Origin: Streptomyces poonensis
Lineage (GTDB): Bacteria > Actinomycetota > Actinomycetes > Streptomycetales > Streptomycetaceae
DNA length: 64,000 bases
Direction of reading: 5' to 3'
NCBI RefSeq assembly: GCF_014650915.1
Contig: NZ_BMVW01000010.1
Span: 62,001 to 126,000 of the forward strand
The position numbers were made by a program, and so were the translations under genes. This document shows, one piece after another, positions 55,648 through 64,000 of the stretch. The notes below the pieces were generated by a model. That model had not been told where the DNA came from and did not search any database. It saw only the letters and a list, made by a program, of their open reading frames with translations. Each line of letters begins with the position of its first letter. Position 1 is the stretch's first letter.

Positions 55648-56096
55648 GGCAATCGTGTCCTCGGGGGGAATCTCCCCGTGCCTCTCTCAGTGGGGAGGGG
55701 GCGGATACGGGCGGATACGAATCAAAGGTGTGGCAACGGTGTCGGCTTGGCAATATGCCGACATCCGGTAGTTCTGCCAATCGACTCTATTCGCCAGCGT
55801 GCCCGAGGGGAACCAGAGGTAAGCGCGACCTGCCTCACGGTGACGGTGCAAGGGGAGCGCACGGAGTCATCGTGACCACCCGCTGGACGGGAGCGTGCGC
55901 CGGTTCGAAACAGGGGGGAACGTCCGTATAGCGGACTGCCGCTCCGTATAGTGAATTGTCCTGCTCAAGTCAAGGGCTGTTTTTTATCTCGAAAGTCCGG
56001 TCGAATGTCGTCACTTGACTACACGCGTATACCGCGCGCGGACTCCCTCCACAAGGACCCCCGTTCCGCGCGGCCGGGCGCGGGGGAGGACCTCAA
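55648..56096 (+). promoter_or_regulatory. long regulatory region before the metalloprotease gene
   Basis: About 450 bases without a gene and with GC well below average. Seen: direct repeat TCCGTATAG(C/T)G(G/A)A at 55923-55935 and 55943-55955 (20 bases apart), a TTTTTTATCTCG tract near 55980, and inverted AGTCAAG (55968-55974) / CTTGACT (56014-56020). These fit a multi-promoter or regulator-rich control region for the secreted protease. Confidence 0.45.
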
Positions 56097-58454
56097 GTGA
56101 CCAGTAGACCCTGGATGTTCAGGGCAGCAGCGATCGGCGTCGCGTTCGCGGCGACCGCCGCCACGTTCTCGACCTTCACGGTGGCGCAGGCCGACGAAGG
56201 CACGGCGCCGGCCGCGGTGGACCGGCAGGACCCGGCGGCGCACCAGCACGTCGAGCACGACCTCGAAGGGCCGCTGAGCAAGACGCAGGAGGCCCAGCGC
56301 GAGGAGGCCCTGAAGCAGGTCATATCCGGCGACGCCGCGGTGAAGAAGCGCGACGGCTCGCAGGTCGTGCAGCTGAAGGGCAAGGGCGAGAAGGGCAAGA
56401 GCAAGTACGTCGAGCTCGGCCGCGAGAAGACCGACAAGATCTTCACGATCCTCGTCGAGTTCGGCGACCAGGTCGACAGCCGTTACGGCGGCACGGCCGG
56501 CCCGCTGCACAACGAGATAGCCCAGCCGGACCCGAAGCAGGACAACAGCACGGCCTGGCAGGCGGACTACGACCGCGAGCACTACGAGGACCTGTACTTC
56601 GGCACCGGCAAGAACGTCGAGTCGATGAAGAAGTACTACGAGAAGCAGTCCTCGGGCCGCTACTCGGTCGAGGGCGAGGTCAGCGACTGGGTCAAGGTCC
56701 CCTTCAACGAGGCCCGTTACGGCAACAACGCCTGTGGCGACACCACCTGCTCCAGCGTCTGGAACCTGGTCAGCGACGGCCTGACCGCCTGGGTCGCCGA
56801 CCAGAAGGCGGCCGGCAAGTCCGACGCCGACATCAAGGCGGACCTGGCCCAGTACGACCAGTGGGACCGCTACGACTACGACGGCGACGGCGACTTCAAC
56901 GAGTCCGACGGCTACGTCGACCACTTCCAGATCGTGCACGCCGGCGAGGACGAGTCCGCGGGCGGCGGCGCCCAGGGCGAGGACGCCATCTGGGCCCACC
57001 GCTGGTACGCGTTCGGCACCGACGCCGGCGCCACCGGTCCCGGCTTCAACAAGCTCGGCGGCACCCAGGTCGGCGACACCGGCATCTGGGTCGGCGACTA
57101 CACCATCCAGCCGGAGAACGGCGGACTCGGCGTCTTCGCCCACGAGTACGGCCACGACCTCGGTCTGCCGGACCACTACGACACCAACGGCGGCGAGAAC
57201 TCCACCGGCTTCTGGACCCTGATGTCCTCCGGCTCCTGGCTCGGCCGGGGCGAGGGCGAGATCGGCGACCTGCCGGGCGACATGACCGCCTGGGACAAGC
57301 TCCAGCTGGGCTGGCTCGACTACGAGACGGCCAAGGCCGCGACCAAGTCGGACCACAAGCTGGGCGTCGCCGAGTACAACACCAAGGACGCCCAGGCCCT
57401 GGTGGTCGAGCTGCCGGAGAAGGAGGTCACCACCGAGGTCGTGGAGCCCGCCCAGGGCGCGTCCCAGTGGTGGAGCGGCAGCGGCGACGACCTGTCCAAC
57501 ACGCTGACCCGTTCCGTGGACCTCACGGGCAAGTCCTCCGCCGCCCTGAGCCTCGACGGCTGGTGGGACATCGAGGCGGGCTACGACTACCTCTACACCG
57601 AGGTGTCGACCGACGGCGGCGCCAACTGGACGGCCCTGGACGGCACCGCGGACGGCGCGGCCATCAGCCGTGACGGCAGCGACAAGCCGGCGCTGGACGG
57701 CACGTCGGGCACGTACAAGAAGCTCGTGTACCCGCTCGACGCGTACGCGGGCAAGAAGATCGACCTGCGCTTCCGCTACCAGACGGACGGCGGGGTCGCG
57801 CAGAAGGGCTTCGCGGCCGACTCCGTCACCGTCACCGCGGACGGCTCCGCCGTCTTCGCGGACGACGCGGAGAGCGCGGACGCGGCCTGGACGGCGAAGG
57901 GCTTCTCCCGCGTCGGCGCGTCCATCACGGACGACTACGCGCAGTACTACATCGCCGAGAACCGTCAGTACGTGTCGTACGACAAGGTCCTGAAGACCGG
58001 CCCGTACAACTTCGGCTGGTCGACCACGCGTCCGGACTGGGTGGAGCACTACCCGTACCAGAACGGCCTGCTGATCTGGAAGTGGGACACCTCGCAGCAG
58101 GACAACAACACCAGCGTGCACCCGGGTACCGGACTGCTGCTGCCGGTGGACGCCCACCCGGAGGCCCTGCGCTGGAACGACGGCACCCTGATGCGCAACC
58201 GCGTCCAGGCGTACGACTCGCCGTTCAGCCTCTACCGCACGGACGGCATCACGCTGCACAAGGCGGGCGTCGCGACGCGGATCCCGTCGAAGGCGGGCGT
58301 GTCGACGTTCGACGACCACCGCAACACGTACTACGACGAGTCCAACAAGACCGCCGGAGTCAAGATCACTGACACCAACACCAAGATCCGGATCGTCAAG
58401 GAGGCCAAGGACGGCTCCACGATCTCGGTCCAGGTCGGACCCGCGGTGAAGTAG
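56097..58454 (+). CDS. secreted immune-inhibitor-A type metalloprotease (M6)
   Basis: 785 residues; GTG start. Signal peptide 1-32 (FRAAAIGVAFAATAATFSTFTVAQA), a charged propeptide to about 115, then the M6 catalytic domain with the zinc motif HEYGH (His349, Glu350, His353) in GVFAHEYGHDLGLPDHYDTNGG. YDGDGDFNESDGY upstream is a calcium-binding-type loop. The C-terminal half has jelly-roll/MAM-like adhesion modules typical of InhA proteases (SLDGWWDIEAGYDYLYTEVSTDGG). Likely an extracellular protein-degrading enzyme, ended by a good terminator. Confidence 0.92.
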   Translation: MTSRPWMFRAAAIGVAFAATAATFSTFTVAQADEGTAPAAVDRQDPAAHQHVEHDLEGPLSKTQEAQREEALKQVISGDAAVKKRDGSQVVQLKGKGEKGKSKYVELGREKTDKIFTILVEFGDQVDSRYGGTAGPLHNEIAQPDPKQDNSTAWQADYDREHYEDLYFGTGKNVESMKKYYEKQSSGRYSVEGEVSDWVKVPFNEARYGNNACGDTTCSSVWNLVSDGLTAWVADQKAAGKSDADIKADLAQYDQWDRYDYDGDGDFNESDGYVDHFQIVHAGEDESAGGGAQGEDAIWAHRWYAFGTDAGATGPGFNKLGGTQVGDTGIWVGDYTIQPENGGLGVFAHEYGHDLGLPDHYDTNGGENSTGFWTLMSSGSWLGRGEGEIGDLPGDMTAWDKLQLGWLDYETAKAATKSDHKLGVAEYNTKDAQALVVELPEKEVTTEVVEPAQGASQWWSGSGDDLSNTLTRSVDLTGKSSAALSLDGWWDIEAGYDYLYTEVSTDGGANWTALDGTADGAAISRDGSDKPALDGTSGTYKKLVYPLDAYAGKKIDLRFRYQTDGGVAQKGFAADSVTVTADGSAVFADDAESADAAWTAKGFSRVGASITDDYAQYYIAENRQYVSYDKVLKTGPYNFGWSTTRPDWVEHYPYQNGLLIWKWDTSQQDNNTSVHPGTGLLLPVDAHPEALRWNDGTLMRNRVQAYDSPFSLYRTDGITLHKAGVATRIPSKAGVSTFDDHRNTYYDESNKTAGVKITDTNTKIRIVKEAKDGSTISVQVGPAVK

Positions 58455-58480
58455 ACCGCGTCTCCGCAGGTCAGACGCGT

Positions 58481-58514
58481 ATCGGCCGTGACCCCTTGGC
58501 GGGTCGCGGCCGAT
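58481..58514 (+). terminator. terminator after the M6 protease gene
   Basis: 14-bp arms ATCGGCCGTGACCC / GGGTCGCGGCCGAT with one G-T pair and loop CTTGGC, 27 bases after the stop. Confidence 0.75.
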
Positions 58515-58575
58515 CGTGCTTAGGTGCGTCCTGTGAGGCTCTTATTGACACCGGTGCGCACAGGGAAGTGACTGC

Positions 58576-58908
58576 ATGGCCGCAGGAGGTTTCTGCAAGC
58601 TGCCCAGCGGCAGCGTGGTGGTGGCGCTGAACCTGCCCAGCCCGGCCGCCGACGGCTCCGCCGGGGTGCGCGTGCTGGTGCACGCGCGCAACCGCGCCCG
58701 GGCCCTGACCCGGCTGCGCAACCTCGGCCTGCGCGCCGTCTACCTCCGGGGCAACGCGGCGCCGCCCACCCCGGACGAGGTCACCGCCGTCCTGCACCAC
58801 CCCGACGGCCTCATATGGCGCACGGCCCCCACCCCGGACACGGTGACCGTGCTGGAGCTCTGGCACCCGATCAGGGCACTCCTGGGACGGCCCACGGCAC
58901 AGGCGTAG
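58576..58908 (+). CDS. conserved hypothetical protein
   Basis: 110 residues: MAAGGFCKLPSGSVVVALNLPSP...VRVLVHARNRARALTRLRNLGLRAVYLRGNAAPPTPDEVTAVLHHPDGLIWRT. It looks like a small alpha/beta domain, possibly one compact fold with alternating strands. No membrane segment. Not recognised beyond Streptomyces; codon use is typical. Convergent with the nicotinamidase gene, 21 bases apart. Confidence 0.65.
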   Translation: MAAGGFCKLPSGSVVVALNLPSPAADGSAGVRVLVHARNRARALTRLRNLGLRAVYLRGNAAPPTPDEVTAVLHHPDGLIWRTAPTPDTVTVLELWHPIRALLGRPTAQA

Positions 58909-58929
58909 CGGTGCGGTGCCGCGCGGCTC

Positions 58930-59514
58930 TCAGACGACCGGCTTGCCCGTGAGTTCCACGCCCGCCTCCTGCAGTTCGACGAGCGCCCGTTCGGTGGTCT
59001 CCCCGGCGACTCCCGCGGTCAGGTCCAGCAGCACCTGGGTGCGGAAGCCCTCCCGTACGGCGTCCAGCGCGGTGGCGCGGACACAGTGGTCCGTGGCGAT
59101 GCCCACCACGTCCACCTCGTCGACCTCGCGGTCGCGCAGCCAGTCGGCCAGGGACTCGCCGTTCTCGTCGACGCCCTCGAAGCCGCTGTACGCGGCCGCG
59201 TACGCGCCCTTGTCGAAGACGGCGTCGACGGCGCCGGAGGCGACCGCCGGGGCGAAGTTCGGGTGGAAGCCCACGCCCTCGGTGCCCGCCACGCAGTGCG
59301 CGGGCCAGGAGTGGACGTAGTCGGGGTTGTCGGCGAAGTGCCCGCCGGGCGCGATATGACGGTCACGGGTGGCCACGACATGGCGGTAGCCGGCGGTCGC
59401 CTGGCCGATCAGCTCGGTGATCGCGGCGGCCACGTCGGCACCCCCGGTGACCGCGAGGCTGCCCCCCTCGCAGAAGTCGTTCTGCACGTCTACGACGATC
59501 AAGGCGCGGCGCAT
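58930..59514 (-). CDS. pncA: nicotinamidase
   Basis: 194 residues. Catalytic Asp9 (DVQNDF), Lys102 (FDKGAYAAAYSGFEG) and Cys144 (TDHCVRAT); metal ligands Asp51, His53, His59 (RDRHIAPGGHF). Hydrolyses nicotinamide to nicotinate and ammonia, the first step of NAD salvage; it would also activate pyrazinamide. The ATG gives the standard start MRRALIVVDVQNDF; the longer upstream frame has no match. It lies 273 bases downstream of nicotinate phosphoribosyltransferase, the next enzyme in the pathway. Confidence 0.93.
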   Translation of the reverse strand: MRRALIVVDVQNDFCEGGSLAVTGGADVAAAITELIGQATAGYRHVVATRDRHIAPGGHFADNPDYVHSWPAHCVAGTEGVGFHPNFAPAVASGAVDAVFDKGAYAAAYSGFEGVDENGESLADWLRDREVDEVDVVGIATDHCVRATALDAVREGFRTQVLLDLTAGVAGETTERALVELQEAGVELTGKPVV

Positions 59515-59787
59515 GGTCGGTGTCCTTCGGCTGAGACTGGGGATGGTGCGGGGCGGGGGCCCGGCCGTCGGGTCGCGGACGGGCGACACGACACGAACTA
59601 CCGAGCCTAGGGATGCTGCGGCCAGGGCGGGAAGGGTGCATGCGGCGGCCGGTTCGTGCGCGGGCCGCGCCGCCGGTGCCCTCCCCCCGGCCGTCCGTTC
59701 CTGCACGGCGGTACGGGAGCACCGGTCGGACGGCCGCGCGGGCCGGGCGGCCGGTGTGCGCCCCCGCACGCCGTCACCGGCGTGGGC
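59515..59787 (-). other. spacer between pncA and pncB
   Basis: 273 bases, very GC-rich with many CGG/CCG words. No gene, repeat or clear hairpin is seen; the pncA promoter or a processed operon spacer would be here. Confidence 0.3.
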
Positions 59788-61116
59788 TCACACGTACTCC
59801 GTCGGAATGACCGCCTCCCCACGTGAGAGCTGTGTCGCCGAGAGCGGCAGCCCCGCGCGCGCGGCCGCGTGCCGGTCCCGTACGACGTCCAGGGGTTCGC
59901 GGGCGACGACCTGGCCGCCCTTTATCAGCTCCACCTGCAGCAGCCGGTCCGTCAGCTCCTGCGGCACCTTCCCGGTGCCGATCACCTCGGCCTCGGCCAC
60001 CCCGTACTCGTCCAGCCGCCGGGCCGCCCACTTCCGGCCGCCGACGGAGGTCTTGCCGCCGCTGGACTTCTTCGCCACCGGCACCAGCGGCGCCTGCGGG
60101 TCCGCCGACTCGGCACGGGCGACCAGCTTGTACACCATCGAGGCCGTCGGATGACCGGACCCGGTCACCAGCTGGGTGCCCACCCCGTACGCGTCCACGG
60201 GCGCCGCGCGCAGCGAGGCGATCGCGTACTCGTCGAGGTCGGACGTCACCACGATCCTCGTCTCCGTCGCGCCCAGCTCGTCCAGCTGCTGCCGCACCCG
60301 GTGCGCGACCAGCAGCAGGTCCCCGGAGTCGATCCGGACGGCGCCCAGCTTCGGCCCGGCGACCTCCACCGCCGTACGGACCGCCTCGGCGACGTCGTAG
60401 GTGTCCACGAGCAGCGTGGTGCCCTGGCCCAGCACGCTCACCTGCGCCTGGAAGGCGTCGCGCTCGGTGTCGTGCAGCAGGGTGAAGGCGTGCGCGGAGG
60501 TGCCCACGGTCGGGATGTTGTAGCGGAAGCCGGCCGCGAGGTCCGACGTGGTCGCGAAACCGCCGACGTACGCCGCGCGGGCCGCGGCCACCGCCGCCAG
60601 CTCGTGGGTGCGCCGGGCGCCCATCTCGATCAGCGGCCGGTCCCCGGCGGCCGACGACATCCGGGAGGCGGCCGCCGCGATCGCCGAGTCGTGGTTGAGG
60701 ATCGACAGGATCACGGTCTCCAGCAGCACGCACTCCGCGAAGCTGCCCTCGACGCGCAGGATCGGCGAGCCCGGGAAGTAGACCTCGCCCTCGGGATAGC
60801 CCCAGACGTCGCCGCCGAAGCGGTACGAGGCCAGCCACTCGAGGGTCGGCTCGTTCACGACGCCGCGCTCGCGCAGGAAGCCGAGCACGTCCGTGTCGAA
60901 GCGGAAGTTCTCCACCGCGTCCAGCACGCGTCCCGTGCCCGCGACGACGCCGTAGCGCCGCCCCTCGGGCAGCCGCCGGGTGAACACCTCGAACACCGAG
61001 CGCCGCTCGGCGGTGCCCGCCGCCAGTGCGGCCTGGAGCATCGTCAGCTCGTAATGGTCCGTGAAGAGCGCCGTCGAGGGCACGTCCACCGGCAGCCCAA
61101 GATCCGCTACGCCCAC
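59788..61116 (-). CDS. pncB: nicotinate phosphoribosyltransferase
   Basis: 442 residues from the GTG with GGAGAG six bases upstream (a TTG one codon earlier is possible). TALFTDHYELTMLQAALAAGTAERRSVFEVFTRRLP is the N-terminal NAPRT signature; IRIDSGDL-like AVRIDSGDLLLVAHRVRQQLDELGATETRIVVTSDLDE and VYKLVAR follow, with LDEYGVAEAEVIGTG in the C-terminal part. It makes nicotinate mononucleotide from nicotinate and PRPP using ATP. Divergent from clpS. Confidence 0.93.
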   Translation of the reverse strand: MGVADLGLPVDVPSTALFTDHYELTMLQAALAAGTAERRSVFEVFTRRLPEGRRYGVVAGTGRVLDAVENFRFDTDVLGFLRERGVVNEPTLEWLASYRFGGDVWGYPEGEVYFPGSPILRVEGSFAECVLLETVILSILNHDSAIAAAASRMSSAAGDRPLIEMGARRTHELAAVAAARAAYVGGFATTSDLAAGFRYNIPTVGTSAHAFTLLHDTERDAFQAQVSVLGQGTTLLVDTYDVAEAVRTAVEVAGPKLGAVRIDSGDLLLVAHRVRQQLDELGATETRIVVTSDLDEYAIASLRAAPVDAYGVGTQLVTGSGHPTASMVYKLVARAESADPQAPLVPVAKKSSGGKTSVGGRKWAARRLDEYGVAEAEVIGTGKVPQELTDRLLQVELIKGGQVVAREPLDVVRDRHAAARAGLPLSATQLSRGEAVIPTEYV

Positions 61117-61285
61117 CAAAGCTCTCCTCGTTCTGACGGTGCGGTCTGCTGCGGCCGTCGCCCGCCGGTGCGGCGGAACACGGCCTGTAGGACGATCGTA
61201 CTCGGATTTCGTCAGTCTGACGATTTATGGGGTCCGCTGGGATTTAGGGGGTCCGTTTGTGCGGGTACCCGGTTGTGGTGGCAGC

Positions 61286-61603
61286 ATGGGCCGTGTGACG
61301 GCGCCCGCACCCCTAGAGATCGAACAGACCGAGTCGGTGGAGGAGACCTTCGCCGTTCCGGAGCCCGATGTGCCGTGGGTGACGATCGTGCACAACGACC
61401 CGGTCAATCTCATGAGCTACGTGACGTATGTCTTCCAGACGTACTTCGGCTACCCCAAGGACAAGGCCACCAAGCTCATGCTGGACGTGCACCACAAGGG
61501 CCGCGCGGTGGTCTCCAGCGGGACGCGCGAGGAGATGGAGCGCGACGTACAGGCCATGCACGGATACGGTCTGTGGGCCACCCTTCAGCAGGACCGCAAG
61601 TAG
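61286..61603 (+). CDS. clpS: ATP-dependent Clp protease adaptor
   Basis: 105 residues. VPWVTIVHNDPVNLMSYVTYVFQTYFGYPKDKATKLMLDVHHKGRAVVSSGTREEMERDVQAMHGYGLWATLQQD is a complete ClpS core. ClpS binds N-degron substrates and delivers them to ClpAP/ClpCP. The conserved HNDPxNxM loop that holds the N-end residue is intact. ATG chosen (MGRVTAP); an in-frame GTG three codons on is an alternative. The start is 170 bases from the divergent pncB start. Confidence 0.95.
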   Translation: MGRVTAPAPLEIEQTESVEETFAVPEPDVPWVTIVHNDPVNLMSYVTYVFQTYFGYPKDKATKLMLDVHHKGRAVVSSGTREEMERDVQAMHGYGLWATLQQDRK

Positions 61604-61670
61604 CGGGCCACCCCAGCAGGACCGGACAGAGCACCACCCTCCAGCAGGCCGGAAGCAGCGAATCCACTCC

Positions 61671-62276
61671 ATGCCAGGACACTTCGAACCGATCTCCGGC
61701 GGCGGCGCGGCCGTCGCGCTCGACGAGGTCGAGATCTCCATCATCCGCTCGCTGGCCGTGCAGCTCCTGGAGCTCATCGGCCCGGGTCCCGCCGAAGAGT
61801 CCCCGGACGACCCGTTCGCCGAGCTCTTCGCCGAAGGTCCGAGCGAACCGCCCAAGGACCCCGTGCTCCTGCGCCTCCTCCCGGACGCCTACGGCGGCCC
61901 GGACGCGGAGGAGGCCTCGCCGGACGAGGCCGCGGAGCAGCGCGCGTACTCGGCGGAGTTCCGCCGCTTCACCGAGAACGACCTGCGGGCCGGCAAGCGC
62001 GAGAACGCCCTCGCGGTGATCCGCTCCCTGGACCGGCTGGACGCCGCGGCCGACGGCGGCGCCGTCCTGGAGCTGGCGCCGGAGGACTCCCGGCGGTGGC
62101 TCGGCACCCTCAACGACCTGCGCCTCGCGATCGGCACCCGGCTGGACATCGCCGACGAGGAGGACACCGACCTCCTCTTCCGGCTGCCGGACGAGGACCC
62201 GCGCAAGCCGATGGTGATGGCGTACCTGTGGCTGGGCGGGCTCCAGGAGACGCTCGTCGAGACGCTGATGTCCTGA
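61671..62276 (+). CDS. DUF2017 protein
   Basis: 201 residues: MPGHFEPISGGGAAVALDEVEISIIRSLAVQLLELIGPG, a long acidic middle and RRWLGTLNDLRLAIGTRLDIADE...VMAYLWLGGLQETLVETL. DUF2017 genes follow clpS across actinobacteria, often fused or adjacent, suggesting a helper role in ClpS-linked proteolysis, not yet shown. No enzyme motifs. Confidence 0.88.
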   Translation: MPGHFEPISGGGAAVALDEVEISIIRSLAVQLLELIGPGPAEESPDDPFAELFAEGPSEPPKDPVLLRLLPDAYGGPDAEEASPDEAAEQRAYSAEFRRFTENDLRAGKRENALAVIRSLDRLDAAADGGAVLELAPEDSRRWLGTLNDLRLAIGTRLDIADEEDTDLLFRLPDEDPRKPMVMAYLWLGGLQETLVETLMS

Positions 62277-62351
62277 GGCGTCCGCCGGCGGTCCACCGAC
62301 GGACCGTTGGTGTTCGCTCAACGGACACTCAAATCCGAATAACGATCCTGT

Positions 62352-62383
62352 CACCGAGATGGCCCGCTATGGCCACCTCGGTG
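62352..62383 (+). terminator. terminator after clpS-DUF2017
   Basis: CACCGAGATGGCC / GGCCACCTCGGTG, 13-bp arms with one mismatch and loop CGCTAT, followed by CCCTTTGTCCACTTTTC, 75 bases after the stop. Confidence 0.7.
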
Positions 62384-62614
62384 CCCTTTGTCCACTTTTC
62401 TCTGTGGTGTGCGCCACTGACCGTGCCCGTCATCACTGTTGCGGGCGTGATAAATCTTCACGACCGCCCGACGGGACACCACCCTCGTCCCGCCGGGTGC
62501 GCCACCGAGCCGGCAGACCGCCGGCCAGGCACGACTCCAGCACATCCGGGGGGATCGCAACCCGATCCGCGGCCGCCGAAGGCCCGGGTCGGCGTGGAGA
62601 AAGGCGCACCACAC
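62384..62614 (+). promoter_or_regulatory. upstream region of the amino-acid permease gene
   Basis: About 230 bases. TGTTGCGGGCGTGATAAATCTTCACG (about 62438-62463) is the most AT-rich part and may contain the -10 element TAAATC-like. GGAGAAAGG lies ten bases before the permease start. Confidence 0.35.
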
Positions 62615-64000
62615 ATGACCTCAGCGCAGGTCGGTAAGACTCACGACGGCACCGGGGCCGTGGGCGGCGACGCACCCGAAGAGGGGTACGAGCGCGGGCT
62701 CAACAGCCGTCAGGTCCAGATGATCGCGATCGGCGGCGCCATCGGCGTCGGCCTGTTCCTCGGGGCCGGGGCGAACATCGCCAAGGCCGGTCCCAGCCTC
62801 ATCCTGATGTACGCCCTCGCGGGCGTGATCATCTTCTTCATCATGCGGGCGCTCGGCGAGCTCCTGCTCTACCGTCCGGTCTCGGGCTCGTTCGCGGAGT
62901 ACTCGCGGGAGTTCCTCGGTCCGTTCTTCGGCTACTTCACCGGCTGGACCTACTGGCTGATGTGGATCGTCACCGGCATGGCCGAGCTCACGGCCGCCGC
63001 GATCTACGTCAACTACTGGTGGCCCCAGATCCCGCAGTGGGTCACGGCGCTGGTCTTCCTGGTGGTCCTGTTCGCGGCCAACCTGATCTCGGTGAAGCTC
63101 TTCGGCGAGATCGAGTTCTGGTTCTCGATGATCAAGGTCACCGCGCTGCTCGGCATGATCGTCATCGGCCTCGGCGTGCTCACCTTCGGCTTCAGCGCGG
63201 CCGGCGACACCGCGTCCGTCTCCAACCTGTGGGCCTTCGACGGCATCTTCCCCACGGGCGTCGGCTCGTCCCTGATGACCCTGCAGGGCGTCATGTTCGC
63301 CTACCTCGCGGTCGAGCTGGTCGGCGTCACGGCCGGTGAGTCGGAGAACCCGGAGAAGACCCTCCCCAAGGCGATCAACACCCTGCCCTGGCGCATCGCC
63401 CTGTTCTACGTCGGCGCCCTCACCGTCATCCTCTGCGTGGTGAAGTGGACCGAGTTCGCCCCGGGCGTGAGCCCCTTCGTCGAGGCGTTCGCGCAGATCG
63501 GCATCCCGGCCGGCGCCGGCATCGTCAACTTCGTGGTCCTCACCGCGGCCCTGTCGTCCTGCAACTCGGGCATGTACTCCACGGGCCGCATGCTGCGCAC
63601 CCTCGCGGACAACGGCGAGGCCCCCAAGGTGTTCAGCAGGCTCTCCGCCACGAAGACGCCCGCCCTCGGCATCACCGTCTCCGTGCTCTTCATGGGCATC
63701 GGCGTGATCCTGAACTACATCGTGCCGGAGAAGGCCTTCGGCTACGTCACCTCGGTGGCCACCGCCGCCGGCATCTGGACCTGGCTGATGATCCTGATCA
63801 GCCATGTCCTGTACCGCCGCGCGGTCGTCGCGGGCCGGCTGCCCGCCTCCTCCTTCCCGGCCCCGGGCGGCTCGGTGTGCAGCTGGATCGCCATCGTCTT
63901 CCTGCTGGGCGTCACCGTCATGATCGGGATTGACGCCGACGCCCGGATCTGCCTGTACGTGATGGCGGGCTGGGCGGCCGCGCTGGCGGTCGGCTGGTTC
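62615..64000 (+). CDS. amino-acid permease (APC superfamily, CycA/AnsP-type), 3' end beyond window
   Basis: 462 codons to the window edge without a stop. YERGLNSRQVQMIAIGGAIGVGLFLGAGANIAKAGPSLILMYALAG is the amino-acid/polyamine/organocation signature, followed by about eleven membrane segments, GESENPEKTLPKAINTLPWRI (conserved loop after TM6) and LSSCNSGMYSTGRMLRTLADNGEAPKVFSR. The closest subtypes by motif are D-Ser/D-Ala/Gly (CycA) and asparagine/GABA permeases. Cytoplasmic start of ~30 residues. It is the first gene after the clpS unit and has its own promoter region. Confidence 0.88.
   Translation, partial: MTSAQVGKTHDGTGAVGGDAPEEGYERGLNSRQVQMIAIGGAIGVGLFLGAGANIAKAGPSLILMYALAGVIIFFIMRALGELLLYRPVSGSFAEYSREFLGPFFGYFTGWTYWLMWIVTGMAELTAAAIYVNYWWPQIPQWVTALVFLVVLFAANLISVKLFGEIEFWFSMIKVTALLGMIVIGLGVLTFGFSAAGDTASVSNLWAFDGIFPTGVGSSLMTLQGVMFAYLAVELVGVTAGESENPEKTLPKAINTLPWRIALFYVGALTVILCVVKWTEFAPGVSPFVEAFAQIGIPAGAGIVNFVVLTAALSSCNSGMYSTGRMLRTLADNGEAPKVFSRLSATKTPALGITVSVLFMGIGVILNYIVPEKAFGYVTSVATAAGIWTWLMILISHVLYRRAVVAGRLPASSFPAPGGSVCSWIAIVFLLGVTVMIGIDADARICLYVMAGWAAALAVGWF

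Noticed and set aside
56019..58319. Minus-strand frame of 766 codons opposite the M6 protease
   Set aside because: Val/Leu/Arg-rich translation with no domain; antisense to HEYGH metalloprotease.
1..64000. CRISPR array or cas genes
   Set aside because: The only tandem repeats are 8-21 bp without unique spacers of array length, and no cas-like protein is present.

Overview
This is a 64 kb piece of Streptomyces chromosome. GC is very high, GTG starts and 1-4 base stop/start overlaps are frequent, and several families found here are typical of Streptomyces (DUF397/DUF5753 pair, SigU-type ECF sigma factor with ZAS anti-sigma, DUF3039, DUF2510-RDD proteins). The order narK-nnaR / sigU-rsuA / HelD / malic enzyme / HU / murA / YqgE / DUF3039 / sugar ABC operon / hexosaminidase / xanthine dehydrogenase / ... 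/ hppD / ... / NAPRT / clpS / DUF2017 agrees, from memory, with the S. coelicolor SCO291x-SCO296x core region. Most of the window is therefore conserved core, with accessory patches near 5.6-9.1 kb and 33.2-37.6 kb.

Layout. 0-5.4 kb: the end of a penicillin-binding protein with an altered KTG motif, a membrane-anchored polysaccharide deacetylase, a secreted amidase-like protein and a secreted subtilase with three P-domains. 5.6-9.1 kb (accessory): a second, divergent CDP-diglyceride synthetase, overlapped by a GNAT N-acyltransferase/aminotransferase fusion, with a DUF397 gene and a broken DUF5753 regulator. 9.2-12.9 kb: nitrate transport (NarK) and its HemD-like regulator NnaR, then a CGNR zinc-finger regulator. 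13.3-19.8 kb: SigU/RsuA, HelD-type RNA polymerase partner, malic enzyme, HU. 19.9-22.5 kb: MurA and two small conserved proteins. 22.6-27.7 kb: aminosugar-type ABC importer plus GH20 hexosaminidase behind a DasR-like (dre) site. 28.0-33.1 kb: three-subunit molybdenum hydroxylase with odd features.

33.3-37.6 kb (accessory): SUKH-4-like protein, two small Streptomyces proteins, short GntR and DUF6082 genes, a lone tRNA-Cys, a long gene-free structured stretch and a MerR-type regulator, with several short tandem repeats. 37.6-44.3 kb: MFS exporter, DEAD/DEAH-type helicase, IclR regulator, hydrolase with divergent MarR regulator, membrane-anchored Lon-type serine protease. 44.4-48.1 kb: complete four-gene quaternary-amine (Opu-type) ABC importer. 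48.2-50.0 kb: Lrp-type regulator divergent from 4-hydroxyphenylpyruvate dioxygenase. 50.1-64.0 kb: TPR lipoprotein-like protein, GlcD-type oxidase, two RDD membrane proteins, secreted immune-inhibitor-A metalloprotease, nicotinamidase and nicotinate phosphoribosyltransferase (NAD salvage), ClpS, DUF2017 and the start of an amino-acid permease.

Best candidates for something undescribed: the N-acyltransferase/aminotransferase fusion with its private CdsA homologue and a palindromic operator (5.8-8.5 kb); the molybdenum hydroxylase whose catalytic glutamate is replaced by alanine and whose iron-sulfur subunit has a >400-residue disordered extension (28.0-33.1 kb); and the tRNA-Cys/structured non-coding/MerR segment (36.1-37.5 kb). 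No CRISPR, rRNA operon, intact transposase or phage gene was seen.
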